Positions 9,301-17,980 of a DNA stretch of 57,473 bases are shown here, one piece after another. Numbering within the stretch: position 1 is the stretch's first letter; the number at the start of each line of letters is the position of its first letter. The stretch lies in contig NZ_JANBVH010000029.1 of the NCBI RefSeq assembly GCF_024273235.1, positions 1 to 57,473 of the forward strand, written 5' to 3'. Made by a program: the position numbers and the translations under genes. The notes under the pieces are model-generated. The model worked only from the letters and a program-made list of their open reading frames with translations. It had not been told where the DNA came from and made no database searches. The DNA comes from Sphingomonas faeni (lineage in GTDB: Bacteria > Pseudomonadota > Alphaproteobacteria > Sphingomonadales > Sphingomonadaceae).

Positions 9301-9387
9301 GCTCTGCGCGTGCGCGGCGCCCGCGACGAGTGCGATAGAAGCGCAGCTCCCGACGAGAAACGCGCGCGTGATACCCCCTGCAACCAT
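6361..9387 (-). CDS. TonB-dependent outer-membrane receptor
   Basis: 1008 aa. A signal peptide is followed by a spacer and the TonB-box-like EEITVTGSRI. The plug comes next (SLSSDTLENTGRVTVESALS, LRGLGSKRTLILMDGRRMQP, VEVITGG-type IENIEVITGGASTTYGSDAT), then a long beta barrel ending in the aromatic F (GRYFFLGVTKKF). The type (GxRIxR, IPxALIExIEVITGGASxTYGSDA) is the oar-like/peptide-and-glycan receptor class common in sphingomonads. There is no STN signalling domain, so it should not drive the adjacent sigma factor. The start ATG has AAGGGGA before it, and a terminator separates it from the upstream M14 gene, so it has its own promoter. It is co-transcribed with the AbgB-like hydrolase. Confidence 0.93.
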   Translation of the reverse strand: MVAGGITRAFLVGSCASIALVAGAAHAQSSVPTAPPPSEQAEQAADAPTEEITVTGSRIARSDYVANSPIVSLSSDTLENTGRVTVESALSQMPQFSGAFGQGNTGSTSTGLNGGQANASLRGLGSKRTLILMDGRRMQPSNPDGSVDLNTIPEALIENIEVITGGASTTYGSDATAGVVNFRLRRDFKGIELNGQTGVSDYGDGNTYRITATAGSSFADERGHGVLSFDYTRRDTAQQAERDYYTFRTTTPGLSTIPQGNALFGSNLPTLAAVNAVFVGQYGTPALTGNAAGRYTGQIGFNTDQTLFSSAGVPVLNYRDPQTDEAYIVNSGTNSQQVNFGYNGGSLQADLDRYSVFGKVDYDVTDNIKAFGQFSYTTYSSVGITNPTLASNVYGLTVPTTNPFITPAFRSILASRPSPNAPVTFYKALSILGPRVQSYDYDVYQLTAGLSGKIGIRDWTWDIYANTSKAKFQNAQSGGASAGAISRLLNSPTGGTELCAGGFNPFGNVTPSQECIAYISRRTLNTNELRQKTVEGNIQGGLAKLPAGDLRFALGADYRSNSYAFQPDSQLSLPDGTSDILGYSVLRAAGGTVKAGEVYGELLVPLLHDIPLIQQFDLDLGYRYSNYNSVGGVHAYKADANWQVFDALRLRGGYNRAIRAPSVGELYAPISTGSVAIGSPAATTANGDPCDVRSSYRVGANGAQVRALCLQQGVPTAIIDSYQLGTAQVFALTGGNPDLQEEIADTYSAGGVIQSPFSSPVFRHMSLSVDYYRIDIKQAVGPLSIAQAFQFCFNSGGNNPQYAASNYYCSLISRNTANGVPVNPLQPLLNLGTFKVRGVDVQFDWKVNLSDIGLGGNAGTVALNTAVSYLESFKIQALPGAPSYDYAGSIGTGVETTAGLAHPEWKSVTSFTYSLGGASLGVRWRYIDKMISSARVVNPVSTTRGVDAYNVFDLNARFEAGETTEFRMGATNLFNKKPPQVGDTEGNYDAQNYDVIGRYFFLGVTKKF

Positions 9388-9487
9388 GTCGAATGTCCCC
9401 TTGAACCAACCGCATCGTTGGCGGCCTCAAGGATCAAGACGCAGGTAAAAGACGGCCCCTCACGCACGACACGTAAAAAAGTTGCAT

Positions 9488-9520
9488 AAAAAGGGGAGCA
9501 ACCGTTTCCGATCGCTCCCC
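9488..9520 (-). terminator. Rho-independent terminator of the M14 carboxypeptidase gene
   Basis: On the minus strand a 7-bp stem GGGGAGC/GCTCCCC (9514-9520 with 9493-9499) encloses a 14-nt loop and is followed by five T. It lies just past the stop of the M14 gene and before the start of the receptor gene, so it ends the upstream operon. Confidence 0.85.
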
Positions 9521-9554
9521 GAACCTCACCTTGATGTACTATTATATCATTCCG

Positions 9555-12344
9555 TCATCGCGTCGCCGTCACCGACGGCCCGTACAACAGCCCGTTGAAC
9601 AGCAGCTTGAACGTCGCATAGGGCTGCGCGCGCTGCGTGACCTCGGGGCCCATCGCGAACAGCTTGCCCTTGCCCAGATCGGCGTCGACGACCGCGACCG
9701 TGCCGTCCAGTTTCTCCTGGCCGACCGCCCAGCCGCTGCGCAGCGGCGCCGTCCCCTCGAACCATGCGACCTTCTTCGCCGCGGCGCCGGACAGCGTGAA
9801 CGGCTGGCTTTCGTCGAAGAAGATATCGACCGTCGGGGTCATGCCGTACGCCAGCGGCTGGCGCGTATCGATCTTCGCCGACAGCAATGCGCCGGGAATG
9901 TAGAACTGCTTCTTGTCGAGCGCCGACAGCGTCCCGTCGGCCTTCTTCGTCACCAGCGCGGGCTGGATCTGCGGATCGAGCAGGGTCGCCAGCCGGTTCG
10001 CGCTGCCAACCGTCAACACCGTCCCCCCCGCCTTCGCAAACGCGGCCACGGCGGGCAGTGTCTTCTCGGGCGTCACCTCGCCCAGCCAACCGCGATAGTC
10101 GGCCGGAATGTCCTTGGCGTCGGGCATCCCGAACCGATAGCCGCCCGGATACGGCCCGCCCGCCGTCGTCGGCACTGTGCCGTCGGCGAACAGCAGCACG
10201 TCGTACTTCGCGTTCAGGTTCCCGGCGTCGAGTTCCGGCGGATAGACCACGCTGAACGGGAACTCGTATTGCTCCAGCAGCCATCGCGTCCAGCCGGCCG
10301 GAATGACGCCACCATAGCGATCGACCAGCCCGATACGGACCGGCTTCAACGCCAGCTTGGCACCAGCGGGCGCGCTGCCAACGGCATAGGCATCGATCCC
10401 GAGCTGTTTCGTCGACGATGCCAGGATAGCACTCGCGGCCGGCGACGCCGGGATCCAGATCGCGCCGGGCGCCAGATCCTTGCCGCCCGCCTTGGTGGCG
10501 GTCTCGATCCAGGACACCGGCACGCCCGCTTTCAACAGTCGGTTGGTCAGCATGAAGCTGTTGTTCGCCTCGTGCCCGACGATCCAGCCCGCCTCGCCCG
10601 ATCCGATCACGCGGCCGGGGGCGACCGACAGCAGGTCCGGCACGCGTTCGAAATTGCCCGAGAAACCGTCGAGCACGCGGTCGAAACTGACCCCCATCTG
10701 GTACGCCAGCGTATAGCCGGTGATGTCGTACGGCGCCTTGGGCGGGCCGCCGGGGAATTCGGGATCGTGCGGATGATCCTGCGGTTCGAACATGTCGATC
10801 ACGTGCGGGCGATAGGCCTGCGCGGTCTTCACGACGTACGACCCCGCCGGATAGCGCTTGCCGCCGGCGGTGAACGGCGCGGTCGCGCGGTCGATATCGA
10901 CGCCGTTCTTGATCAGCGCGTTGAGGAACGCGATCGTGGTGGGCATGTCGCGTTGGTCGGGCGACAGCACATAGCCGCGCGGGTCGCGCTTGGCCGGGTC
11001 CTGCAGGACCTTGGCATAGAGCGACGACGCGACCATCCCCTCCTTCGCGCGGCTGTTATAGCCGACATAGCCCTCGTCGGCCTTGGCGCCCTTGCCCGCC
11101 TCCTTCAACGCATCGACGCGTTTCGGCGTGGTGGTCCAGCTGTCGGTGCTGCCGCGCATGATCGCCTGATGGCCCATTCGCCAGATGTTCATCAGCAGTC
11201 GCTCGCGGTTGCGCGACGCGTAATCCATCACCGCGCGGTCGAGCGACCATTGATATTCCAGGCTGTCCTTCAGATGCCAGTCGCCCGGCGCGATCGGCAA
11301 CGGCTCGTCGCTGCGCGCGAGCTGGGTATCGGCGATCAGCGGGATTTTTTCCGGCGTCGGCCCGCCGATGATCTCGGTCAGCAGCCCGATCGAATTGTGG
11401 AAATACGCGACCGAGCGCTCCATGCCGTTGTGCCAAGTCGAATAGGGGGCGGCGCTGCGCATCCCCGATCCGCCCTTTTCCTCCGACACCAGCCGGCTGT
11501 GCATCGCCGAGCCGACCTCCTGCAACTCGGTCATCACGATCGGGTTGTAGTTGTAATTGAACGGATCGCGGAACGGCGGCACGAACACCACCATGCCGGC
11601 GGGGCCGGTCTGGTGCTGGTTGAACACGATCTGCGGAAACCACTCGCGGAACAGCATCCTGTTGACGGCTTCGGTCTCCGGCATCTGCACCATGAAGCTG
11701 TCGCGGTTGTTATCGTGGCCGATATACTTCTGGTAGAGACGCGGGATCGTCCGGAACTCGCGGGTATTCTTGTCGGCGTTGCGCATGTACCAGTCGGCAA
11801 CCAGCTGAAGCCCATCCGGATTGTCCTGCGCGAACAGCACGATGTCGTCGTTCAACACGCGCATCGTCTCTGCATCTGTGCCGGTCAGCATGCGGTAGAG
11901 CACGTGGATCTGGCTTTGCGTCGTCACCGTCTCGGTCGCGTGCATGCCGGAGTCGATCCAGACGATCGCCTTGCCTTCGTTCGCGAGCGCCTGCGCCTCG
12001 GCCTCGGTCTTCACCTCCGCCTTGGCGAGTTTCCGCGCGATGCCCTGGTAATGGTCGAGCTTCGCCAGGTTGGCGGGCGAGCTGACGATCGCGACCCACA
12101 TCGTGCGCCCCTCCGCCGACTTGCCGATATCGACCAGCTTCATCCGGTCGGACTGGCTGGCGAGCTTTTTCAGATAGGCTTCATAGGCGTCGTAATTGGC
12201 GAGGAAATAGTCGCTGCCGGGTTCCTGTGCGAAGGCTTCGGCGGGGGACGTTATCGTGCCGACCTTGGGGCTGATCGGCTCGGCGGATGCCGCACCCGCG
12301 AGCGCCAACAGCCCCGCGCCCAGAAGCAACATGGTCTTCGACAT
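9555..12344 (-). CDS. secreted M14-family zinc carboxypeptidase-like protein
   Basis: 929 aa, with signal peptide MSKTMLLLGAGLLALAGAAS and start fixed by AAGGGGG nine bases upstream. The N-terminal ~350 residues are an M14 metallopeptidase domain: zinc ligands His135 and Glu138 in GMHATE, the third ligand His244 in FNQHQTG, and the catalytic Glu324 in GLLTEIIGG, plus the DNNRDSF segment. The remaining ~550 residues form a second region with a class I glutamine amidotransferase-like look (VRIGLVDRYGG, KYDVLLFADG, FAKAGGTVLTVGSANR) seen in large M14 proteins. It should act in the periplasm on C-terminal residues of imported peptides. It is the last gene before a terminator in the locus with the TPR-oxygenase and second M20 peptidase. 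The same frame stays open far upstream, but that part is antisense-like noise. Confidence 0.9.
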   Translation of the reverse strand: MSKTMLLLGAGLLALAGAASAEPISPKVGTITSPAEAFAQEPGSDYFLANYDAYEAYLKKLASQSDRMKLVDIGKSAEGRTMWVAIVSSPANLAKLDHYQGIARKLAKAEVKTEAEAQALANEGKAIVWIDSGMHATETVTTQSQIHVLYRMLTGTDAETMRVLNDDIVLFAQDNPDGLQLVADWYMRNADKNTREFRTIPRLYQKYIGHDNNRDSFMVQMPETEAVNRMLFREWFPQIVFNQHQTGPAGMVVFVPPFRDPFNYNYNPIVMTELQEVGSAMHSRLVSEEKGGSGMRSAAPYSTWHNGMERSVAYFHNSIGLLTEIIGGPTPEKIPLIADTQLARSDEPLPIAPGDWHLKDSLEYQWSLDRAVMDYASRNRERLLMNIWRMGHQAIMRGSTDSWTTTPKRVDALKEAGKGAKADEGYVGYNSRAKEGMVASSLYAKVLQDPAKRDPRGYVLSPDQRDMPTTIAFLNALIKNGVDIDRATAPFTAGGKRYPAGSYVVKTAQAYRPHVIDMFEPQDHPHDPEFPGGPPKAPYDITGYTLAYQMGVSFDRVLDGFSGNFERVPDLLSVAPGRVIGSGEAGWIVGHEANNSFMLTNRLLKAGVPVSWIETATKAGGKDLAPGAIWIPASPAASAILASSTKQLGIDAYAVGSAPAGAKLALKPVRIGLVDRYGGVIPAGWTRWLLEQYEFPFSVVYPPELDAGNLNAKYDVLLFADGTVPTTAGGPYPGGYRFGMPDAKDIPADYRGWLGEVTPEKTLPAVAAFAKAGGTVLTVGSANRLATLLDPQIQPALVTKKADGTLSALDKKQFYIPGALLSAKIDTRQPLAYGMTPTVDIFFDESQPFTLSGAAAKKVAWFEGTAPLRSGWAVGQEKLDGTVAVVDADLGKGKLFAMGPEVTQRAQPYATFKLLFNGLLYGPSVTATR

Positions 12345-12436
12345 GCGATATCCCCCTTTTGCCGCCGGACGTTGCCGGCCCCGTATTCCTCTAGACGTAC
12401 GCGTGTGCCGATCCCTCAGCACGCCGCGACAATAAT

Positions 12437-13810
12437 TCAGCCGGGCAAGAGATCGAACGCTACCGTCAGCCGCGAGGCATCGCCGGTAAACGGCTCGGTG
12501 CCGTGCCACGAATAGGATGGGAACAGCACGAGCTGCCCCGGCACCGGCCGGACATGCCGAGTCGGCGGCAGCGCGGGCGCGGTCGGAATGCCGGGCCGCC
12601 CGAACGCCAGCCAGCCCTGCGGCTCCTCCGCCACAGACGCCGGCAGATCGACATAGAAGGCGGACGACAGCCATCCGCGCGGATGGACGTGATCGGTGTG
12701 ATAGCCGCCGGGCCGCAGCAACACGGACCACGCCCCCGCGAGACGATATCCACCCGTATTGCGCCGCCGTACCGGATCGCCCCCCGCCCCCAGCTGCGCC
12801 AGATGCGCCCGGATCGGCAGGTCGAGCGCCGCGAACAACGCGCGCAGCACCGGATGATGGACCTTGCTCAGATCCTCCTGCGTCTGGCTGCCGTGGCGAA
12901 GCGACTGGTCGAGCGGATGCGTGCGCCACGCATGCCGCGCGCGCAGGGTCGCCGCGAGATCGTCCAGGAACGCGGGCAGCGTGGACCATCCCGGCGGCAC
13001 GTCGATCGTGCGCGCGGAGACCAGCCTGGGATCGTCGCAGAGCGCAGCATGGCGCGGATCGCCGAGCAGCCGCCACGCGGTCGCGAGCAACGCGATCACG
13101 CCTTGATCGTCGGGTGCGACGGCGGCGATCCGTTCCGCCAACGCCGCCCCTTCTGCGACACGCCCGACGTGCAGCAACGCCTCGACCGTGGCCTTCGCCG
13201 CGTCGGTAGACGACGGCACAAGCCGCAAGGCTGCCGTGGCCTGGGCGAGTTGGCCGTCGGCGTCGCCCAAAGCGGCCCGCGCATTCGCCGCGAGCAGATG
13301 CAGTCCGGCATCCGGTGCGCGGGCGATCGCGCGGGCGAGCGCAGCCGCCGCACGCGCCGGTTCGCCCGCACTCATCAGCACCACCGCCTCGACCGATGCG
13401 AGCGCAGGCACCCGCGTCGCATCGACCGACGCCAGCGCCGCGCCGACATCGGCGGTCCGCATCCACCGCAACTGCGCGAGATCGCGATGCGCGGTCAAAT
13501 AGTCCGGGCGCACGCCGATCGCCGACAGGAAAGCAGCCTCCGCCGCATCGAAATCGCCCGTCCCCTGCAATGCGCGCGCACGCACCAGCCAGGTCTCGGG
13601 CGCTGTCGATCCCTTGGCGAGGGCACGGGCGGACGCCGCCGCCGCGCCGGCGAAATCACCGAGATCGCCCAGCGTGGAGGCAAGATTATGCTCCGCCACC
13701 GCGCTTTGGGGGCGCTCCTCGGCGGCACGCGCATACAGGGCCGCCGCGCTGCGCAGATCGCCCGCGGCCTTCGCCTGCCGCGCCTGCTCCATCGCCGCGG
13801 ATGCTGTCAC
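12437..13810 (-). CDS. TPR-repeat protein with C-terminal putative 2OG-Fe(II) oxygenase domain
   Basis: 457 aa, no signal peptide. Residues ~1-250 are tetratricopeptide-like helical repeats (DLRSAAALYARAAEERPQSA, GDFDAAEAAFLSAIGVRPDY). Residues ~270-457 match the putative 2OG-Fe(II) oxygenase family (PF13759 type): HTDHVHPRGWLSSAFYVDLP supplies the proximal metal His (His374/376), SWHGTEPF the distal His436, and SRLTVAFDL the Arg447 that would hold 2-oxoglutarate. It would hydroxylate or otherwise oxidise a protein or peptide in the cytosol; the TPR half suggests a peptide-like partner. It sits 24 bp after the M20 gene and 92 bp before the M14 gene, hence likely co-expressed with peptidases. 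Confidence 0.85.
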   Translation of the reverse strand: MTASAAMEQARQAKAAGDLRSAAALYARAAEERPQSAVAEHNLASTLGDLGDFAGAAAASARALAKGSTAPETWLVRARALQGTGDFDAAEAAFLSAIGVRPDYLTAHRDLAQLRWMRTADVGAALASVDATRVPALASVEAVVLMSAGEPARAAAALARAIARAPDAGLHLLAANARAALGDADGQLAQATAALRLVPSSTDAAKATVEALLHVGRVAEGAALAERIAAVAPDDQGVIALLATAWRLLGDPRHAALCDDPRLVSARTIDVPPGWSTLPAFLDDLAATLRARHAWRTHPLDQSLRHGSQTQEDLSKVHHPVLRALFAALDLPIRAHLAQLGAGGDPVRRRNTGGYRLAGAWSVLLRPGGYHTDHVHPRGWLSSAFYVDLPASVAEEPQGWLAFGRPGIPTAPALPPTRHVRPVPGQLVLFPSYSWHGTEPFTGDASRLTVAFDLLPG

Positions 13811-13834
13811 TTTGGTGGCATCACTTTGGCGGCA

Positions 13835-15157
13835 TCACTTGGGCTCGGTGACCATCAGCACCGCGAGCGCCAGTGTGCGGATGCCCGTGCGGATCGCCTT
13901 GTCGTGGTCGGGTGCGAAGAACGGCGAATGGTTGCTCGGCACCGCTTCGCCCTTCGCCTTGTATGCGGCCAGCGTCGCCGCATCATAGCCGCCGATCGTG
14001 AAATAGACCGACGGCACGCCTGCATCGACGAACGCCGACCAGTCCTCGCTCGCCGACCAGCCGGGGGCGGTCGCGGGCAGATACGTCACCCGGTCGCCGC
14101 CCGCCGCCTTCAGTGCCGCCGCGGCGCGCTCGGCCAGCACATGGTCGTTCATCACCGCCGCGGTGCCGTGCAGCCATTTCACCTCCGGGGGCGGCGCCAT
14201 CGACATCGCCGCCGACGCGTCCGCAGTGCGCTTCACACCGTCTAGCAGCAGCTGGCGCACGTCCTTGTCGAACGACCGCAGGCTGAGCTTGAGCACGGCC
14301 GTGTCGGGAATGATGTTGCCGACGGTGCCCGCCTGGAACGCGCCGACGGTGACCACGCCGAATGCGTTCGCGTCCTTCTGCCGGCTGATGACCGCCTGCA
14401 CGTCGGTGACGAAATGCGCGCCCATCACGATCGGATCGATCGTCGCGCTGGGCATCGACCCATGCCCGCCACGGCCCTTGAAGGTCACTTGCAGGCTGTC
14501 GGAATTGGAACTGGTGACGCCGTCCTTGACCAGCACCGTCCCCGCTTCGCCCGATCCGACATGAGCGGCAAAGCCATAATCAGGCTTGGCGAACTTGGTG
14601 AAAAGCCCGGCGTCGAGCATCGCCTTGGCGCCTTTGAGCTGCTCCTCGGCGGGTTGGGCGATGAACATCAGCGTGCCCTTCCACTGCGCCTTCATCGCCA
14701 GCAGCGCCTGCGCGGTGCCGACCCACGCCGCCATGTGCACGTCGTGGCCGCAGCTTTGCGCGACGAAGGTCGTCTTACCCTCGAACTCGGTCTGCGCGCG
14801 GCTGGCATAGGGAAGCCCGGTCTTCTCCTCCATCGGCAGCCCGTCGAGTTCGGTGCGCACCATGACCGTCGGCCCCGCACCGTTCCTGTAAATCGCGACG
14901 AGCCCGGTACCGCCGACCTTCTCGGTCACGGTGAAGCCCAGCGCCTTCACCTTGCCCGCCAGCAGCGCGGCGGTACGCACCTCCTGCATGCCGATTTCGG
15001 GATGCGTGTGGATATCGCGGTACAGCATGTCGAGCCCGGCGTAATTCTTCTCGATCTGTGCATCGATCGCGGTCCGGTCGCCCGCCGGATCGGCCGACGC
15101 CACGCCGATCCCCGCCATCATCGCACATCCGGTCAACAGCAGCCGCATCGTCTTCAT
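13835..15157 (-). CDS. secreted M20-family amidohydrolase/carboxypeptidase
   Basis: 440 aa from the ATG at 15157, which opens a clear signal peptide (MKTMRLLLTGCAMMAGIGVA). The longer upstream frame has none. Key residues are Cys136-Gly-His138-Asp with His141 (QSCGHDVHMAAW), Glu171-Glu172 (QPAEEQLKG) and the dimerisation loop GRGGHGSMPSATIDP. The AMA/IAA/hippurate-hydrolase-type branch (HTHPEIGMQEVRT; DGLPMEEKTG) differs from the first M20 protein in this window. It is predicted to hydrolyse N-acyl amino acids or short peptides in the periplasm. It lies between the STN receptor gene (94 bp gap) and the TPR-oxygenase gene. Confidence 0.9.
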   Translation of the reverse strand: MKTMRLLLTGCAMMAGIGVASADPAGDRTAIDAQIEKNYAGLDMLYRDIHTHPEIGMQEVRTAALLAGKVKALGFTVTEKVGGTGLVAIYRNGAGPTVMVRTELDGLPMEEKTGLPYASRAQTEFEGKTTFVAQSCGHDVHMAAWVGTAQALLAMKAQWKGTLMFIAQPAEEQLKGAKAMLDAGLFTKFAKPDYGFAAHVGSGEAGTVLVKDGVTSSNSDSLQVTFKGRGGHGSMPSATIDPIVMGAHFVTDVQAVISRQKDANAFGVVTVGAFQAGTVGNIIPDTAVLKLSLRSFDKDVRQLLLDGVKRTADASAAMSMAPPPEVKWLHGTAAVMNDHVLAERAAAALKAAGGDRVTYLPATAPGWSASEDWSAFVDAGVPSVYFTIGGYDAATLAAYKAKGEAVPSNHSPFFAPDHDKAIRTGIRTLALAVLMVTEPK

Positions 15158-15251
15158 CGGAAATACCCATCTTTCGAGACCGAGGATGCCCCGCCCTGCC
15201 ATGCAAGACGCGATTGTGCGCGATCCCCTCAGCATCGAAAAGGCACACCCC

Positions 15252-17813
15252 TCAGAAATCACGATCGAGCGACAGCATGACGGTGCGCGGTGCACTGCTG
15301 TAAAGCTGCCGCGTGCCGAACGCGCTCGACGTCAGCCGGTTCGCGCCGACCGCGTTCAACACGTTGCGCAACGCTACCCCTGCGCGCCACTGCGCCAGCC
15401 GGATATCGGCCGTGGCGTCGATCACGAACCGCGCGGGCGTCACCGCGTAATAGGTGCTGCGATCGTTGAACGCGGTGCGCACCCGCGTCGCGCCGACCGC
15501 GTCGACGGCGAACGTCGCGACCTTGCCCCCCGCGATCGCCGTGCTGGTCTGCACGCCAAGCGCATAGGTCAGGCGCGGCACGTTGGGAAGCGGATCGCCG
15601 CGCCGCCCGGCACCATCGGTCGTGCTGACCGCCTGATCCTCGCCGAGCCGCGCATCGGTATAGTTGGCGGACCCCGTCAGCCGCATCGCGCCCAGCGCGA
15701 GACTCGCCTTGGCCTCCGCACCGTCGATCCGCACCGTGCCGATATTCGTATTGTACCCGAACGCGCCGTTCGCGCTCCATGCGGCGTAGATCGGATCCGA
15801 CCAGTCGATATGGTAGAGCGCCCCCTCTAGCGTGAGCCGCCCGCCCGCGATCCTGGTCCTGGCGCCCAGTTCGTAGCTCCAGACATGGTCGGCGTCGTAA
15901 CTGCGCTCCTGATCGGTCAAGTCGGGGGTGATGTTGACCCCGCCGGGCCGGAACCCTTCCGATGCGATCGCATAGACGAGCGTCTCGCCCGGCAGGCGAT
16001 AGGCAAGTTCGGCCTTCAGGTTGGTGCCGTCGTCGGCGCGCGCATACCGATCGGTGCCGATCGCGCCGGTGCCGGTGATGATGTTGGGGATCGGCACCGA
16101 TCCATAGGCGGTGCGCGTGTAATGGAAATAGCGCAGGCCCAGCGTCGCCGTCAGCCGCGACGTCACGCCCCAGTTCGTCTCCGCGAACAGCGCCTGCTGG
16201 TCCAGCGCGCTGTGCAGCAGCCGCAAGCCGGTGATGTCGAGCGGCGTGACGCGCAGTCCGGTGGTGGCATCGGCGCGCACCGTGTAACTTTCAGCCGAAT
16301 CGCGCCGCCGCTCGACGAATCCGCCGAGTGTCCAGCCGAGTGCCCCTGTCCTGTCCGACGACACGCGCACCTCGGCGGTCGAGCTCTGGACGTGGAAGGG
16401 CTGGTACAGCACGCCCGGCAGCCGCGTCTGCAGATAGGCCTGGAACGCGCTGCGCTGCGCCGGCGTGCACCCGGTACCGCTCGCCAATACCGCATAGCGC
16501 TGGCAGCCCGCCTCGCTCCTCGCCTGTTGCGCCAGCACCTGCGTGAAGTCGCCTTCCTTCACGATCGTCCAGCGATAATGCGACCCGGTCGCCACGATCG
16601 CGATGGCGCCCGTCGTCCAGTGCGCGGTGACGCTTGCCAGGTCGAGCCGCTCGCGATTGGGCGTACGCACCGGCTGGTCGTTGCGATAGCGCCCGAGGTC
16701 CGGGTACCAGAATCCCGCATCATCGATCCGCGTGCTCTGGTGCAGCAGCAGCGTATCGACGCGCAACGCCTGCGATGGCGTCCACGCGAGCCCTAGCCGC
16801 GCGCCCTGACGCAGGATGCCGCCGGTGTCCTTCAGTCCCAGCCGATCATTGTCGACATAGCCGCCGCTCGTGCGCCGATGCACCACGATCCGCGCGGCCA
16901 GCGTGTCGCGCACGATCGGCGCGTTGACGACGGCTGCGACATTGCCGCCCATCACGCCGCCCTGCACCGCCGACACCCCGGCATCGACATGCCCGGTCCA
17001 GCGCGTCGCGTCGGGCCGATTGAACAGGACCCGCAGCGTGCCGCCCATCGAACTTGCGCCATACAGCGTCCCCTGGGGCCCACGCAGCAGCTCGATCCGG
17101 TCGACATCGACCAAGTCGACATCGGGCGTGCTCGCGGCGGGATCGAACGTCGTCCCCGACGGTCCGCTTATCGGGGTCTCGCCGTAATAGACGCCCACTG
17201 TTGACTCCCCGGTGCCCGTGACGCCGCGGATAGCGATCCGCTGTTGCAACGGTGCGGTCGCGATCGGCACTAGCCCCGGCAGTAGCGCGGCGGCACTGCG
17301 CAGGTCGTACGCACCCCGCGCCAGCACCTGCGCGCCCGTCACCGCGTCCATGCTGATCTCGGTATCGCCGAGCGCGGTCGGGCGTTTCAGCGCGGTGACG
17401 ACGATGTCGGCCGAGGGCGGCGCAACCTCTGCCGTGGCGTTGGACGATTTCGCGGTTGACGACCGCGTGTCGTGCGATCGCGCAGGGGGTGCGGCGACGA
17501 TGATGATGACCCCGGCACGGACATGCTTCGCGACCAGCCCGGTATTGGCGAGCAACGTCCTGAGCGCACGCTCCGGCTCGATAGGCCCGTGTAGCGCCGC
17601 CGTCGTGCGGCGACCGGTCATCTTGGGATCGAACAGGATCTGCTGACCCGTCTGCGTCGCCAGTTGGCGCAGCGCTATGTCGAGACGCCCAGCGGGGATC
17701 GCCAGCAGTATCCGGTCGTGGGGCGCCGACGTCGCGTAACCACAGCCGGCACCACAGACGACGCCGCAGACAACAACCGCGATCCTTGATGCTGTAACGC
17801 CGCGTGCATGCAT
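15252..17813 (-). CDS. TonB-dependent receptor with STN signalling domain
   Basis: 853 aa. Signal peptide, then an N-terminal STN (secretin/TonB short N-terminal) domain (IPAGRLDIALRQLATQTGQQ, ILFDPKMTGRR, ALRTLLANTGLVAKHVRAG), a spacer, TonB box ADIVVTALKRP, plug (RIAIRGVTGTGESTVGVYYG, VDRIELLRGPQGTLYGASSM) and barrel ending in MLSLDRDF. The STN domain is the part that contacts a FecR anti-sigma protein, so this receptor probably reports ligand capture to the divergent sigma/FecR pair at 17981-19488. The plug segment is of the siderophore/vitamin type (LLRGPQGTLYG). The ligand is unknown, but the peptidases downstream point to a peptide. Confidence 0.92.
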   Translation of the reverse strand: MHARGVTASRIAVVVCGVVCGAGCGYATSAPHDRILLAIPAGRLDIALRQLATQTGQQILFDPKMTGRRTTAALHGPIEPERALRTLLANTGLVAKHVRAGVIIIVAAPPARSHDTRSSTAKSSNATAEVAPPSADIVVTALKRPTALGDTEISMDAVTGAQVLARGAYDLRSAAALLPGLVPIATAPLQQRIAIRGVTGTGESTVGVYYGETPISGPSGTTFDPAASTPDVDLVDVDRIELLRGPQGTLYGASSMGGTLRVLFNRPDATRWTGHVDAGVSAVQGGVMGGNVAAVVNAPIVRDTLAARIVVHRRTSGGYVDNDRLGLKDTGGILRQGARLGLAWTPSQALRVDTLLLHQSTRIDDAGFWYPDLGRYRNDQPVRTPNRERLDLASVTAHWTTGAIAIVATGSHYRWTIVKEGDFTQVLAQQARSEAGCQRYAVLASGTGCTPAQRSAFQAYLQTRLPGVLYQPFHVQSSTAEVRVSSDRTGALGWTLGGFVERRRDSAESYTVRADATTGLRVTPLDITGLRLLHSALDQQALFAETNWGVTSRLTATLGLRYFHYTRTAYGSVPIPNIITGTGAIGTDRYARADDGTNLKAELAYRLPGETLVYAIASEGFRPGGVNITPDLTDQERSYDADHVWSYELGARTRIAGGRLTLEGALYHIDWSDPIYAAWSANGAFGYNTNIGTVRIDGAEAKASLALGAMRLTGSANYTDARLGEDQAVSTTDGAGRRGDPLPNVPRLTYALGVQTSTAIAGGKVATFAVDAVGATRVRTAFNDRSTYYAVTPARFVIDATADIRLAQWRAGVALRNVLNAVGANRLTSSAFGTRQLYSSAPRTVMLSLDRDF

Positions 17814-17980
17814 CAGAACGTGTCGATCGACCCCCGGTAAGACGTGGTCCCTCCCCCCGTTCTGATGACGGTTTCGCTACAGTGTCTGCTTGACGCCGGA
17901 CTGGCAACATGATCGATTGTGACAGATATATAAAAAGGGGATGCCGCGGGCTTCGGGCGGATTTGAGACGGGGCGCGATC

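Noticed and set aside
9531..12515. 994-codon open frame on the plus strand
   Set aside because: It is the antisense of the M14 gene; its Arg/His/Leu-rich translation has no motif and the real gene has catalytic residues, signal peptide and terminator.
12345..13466. Upstream extension of the M14 peptidase frame giving a 1303-residue protein
   Set aside because: The added part is an Arg/Ala-rich shadow of the TPR-oxygenase gene, and a signal peptide with a strong ribosome site begins at 12344.
12503..14245. 580-codon plus-strand frame
   Set aside because: Antisense to the oxygenase and M20 genes, composition typical of high-GC shadow frames.
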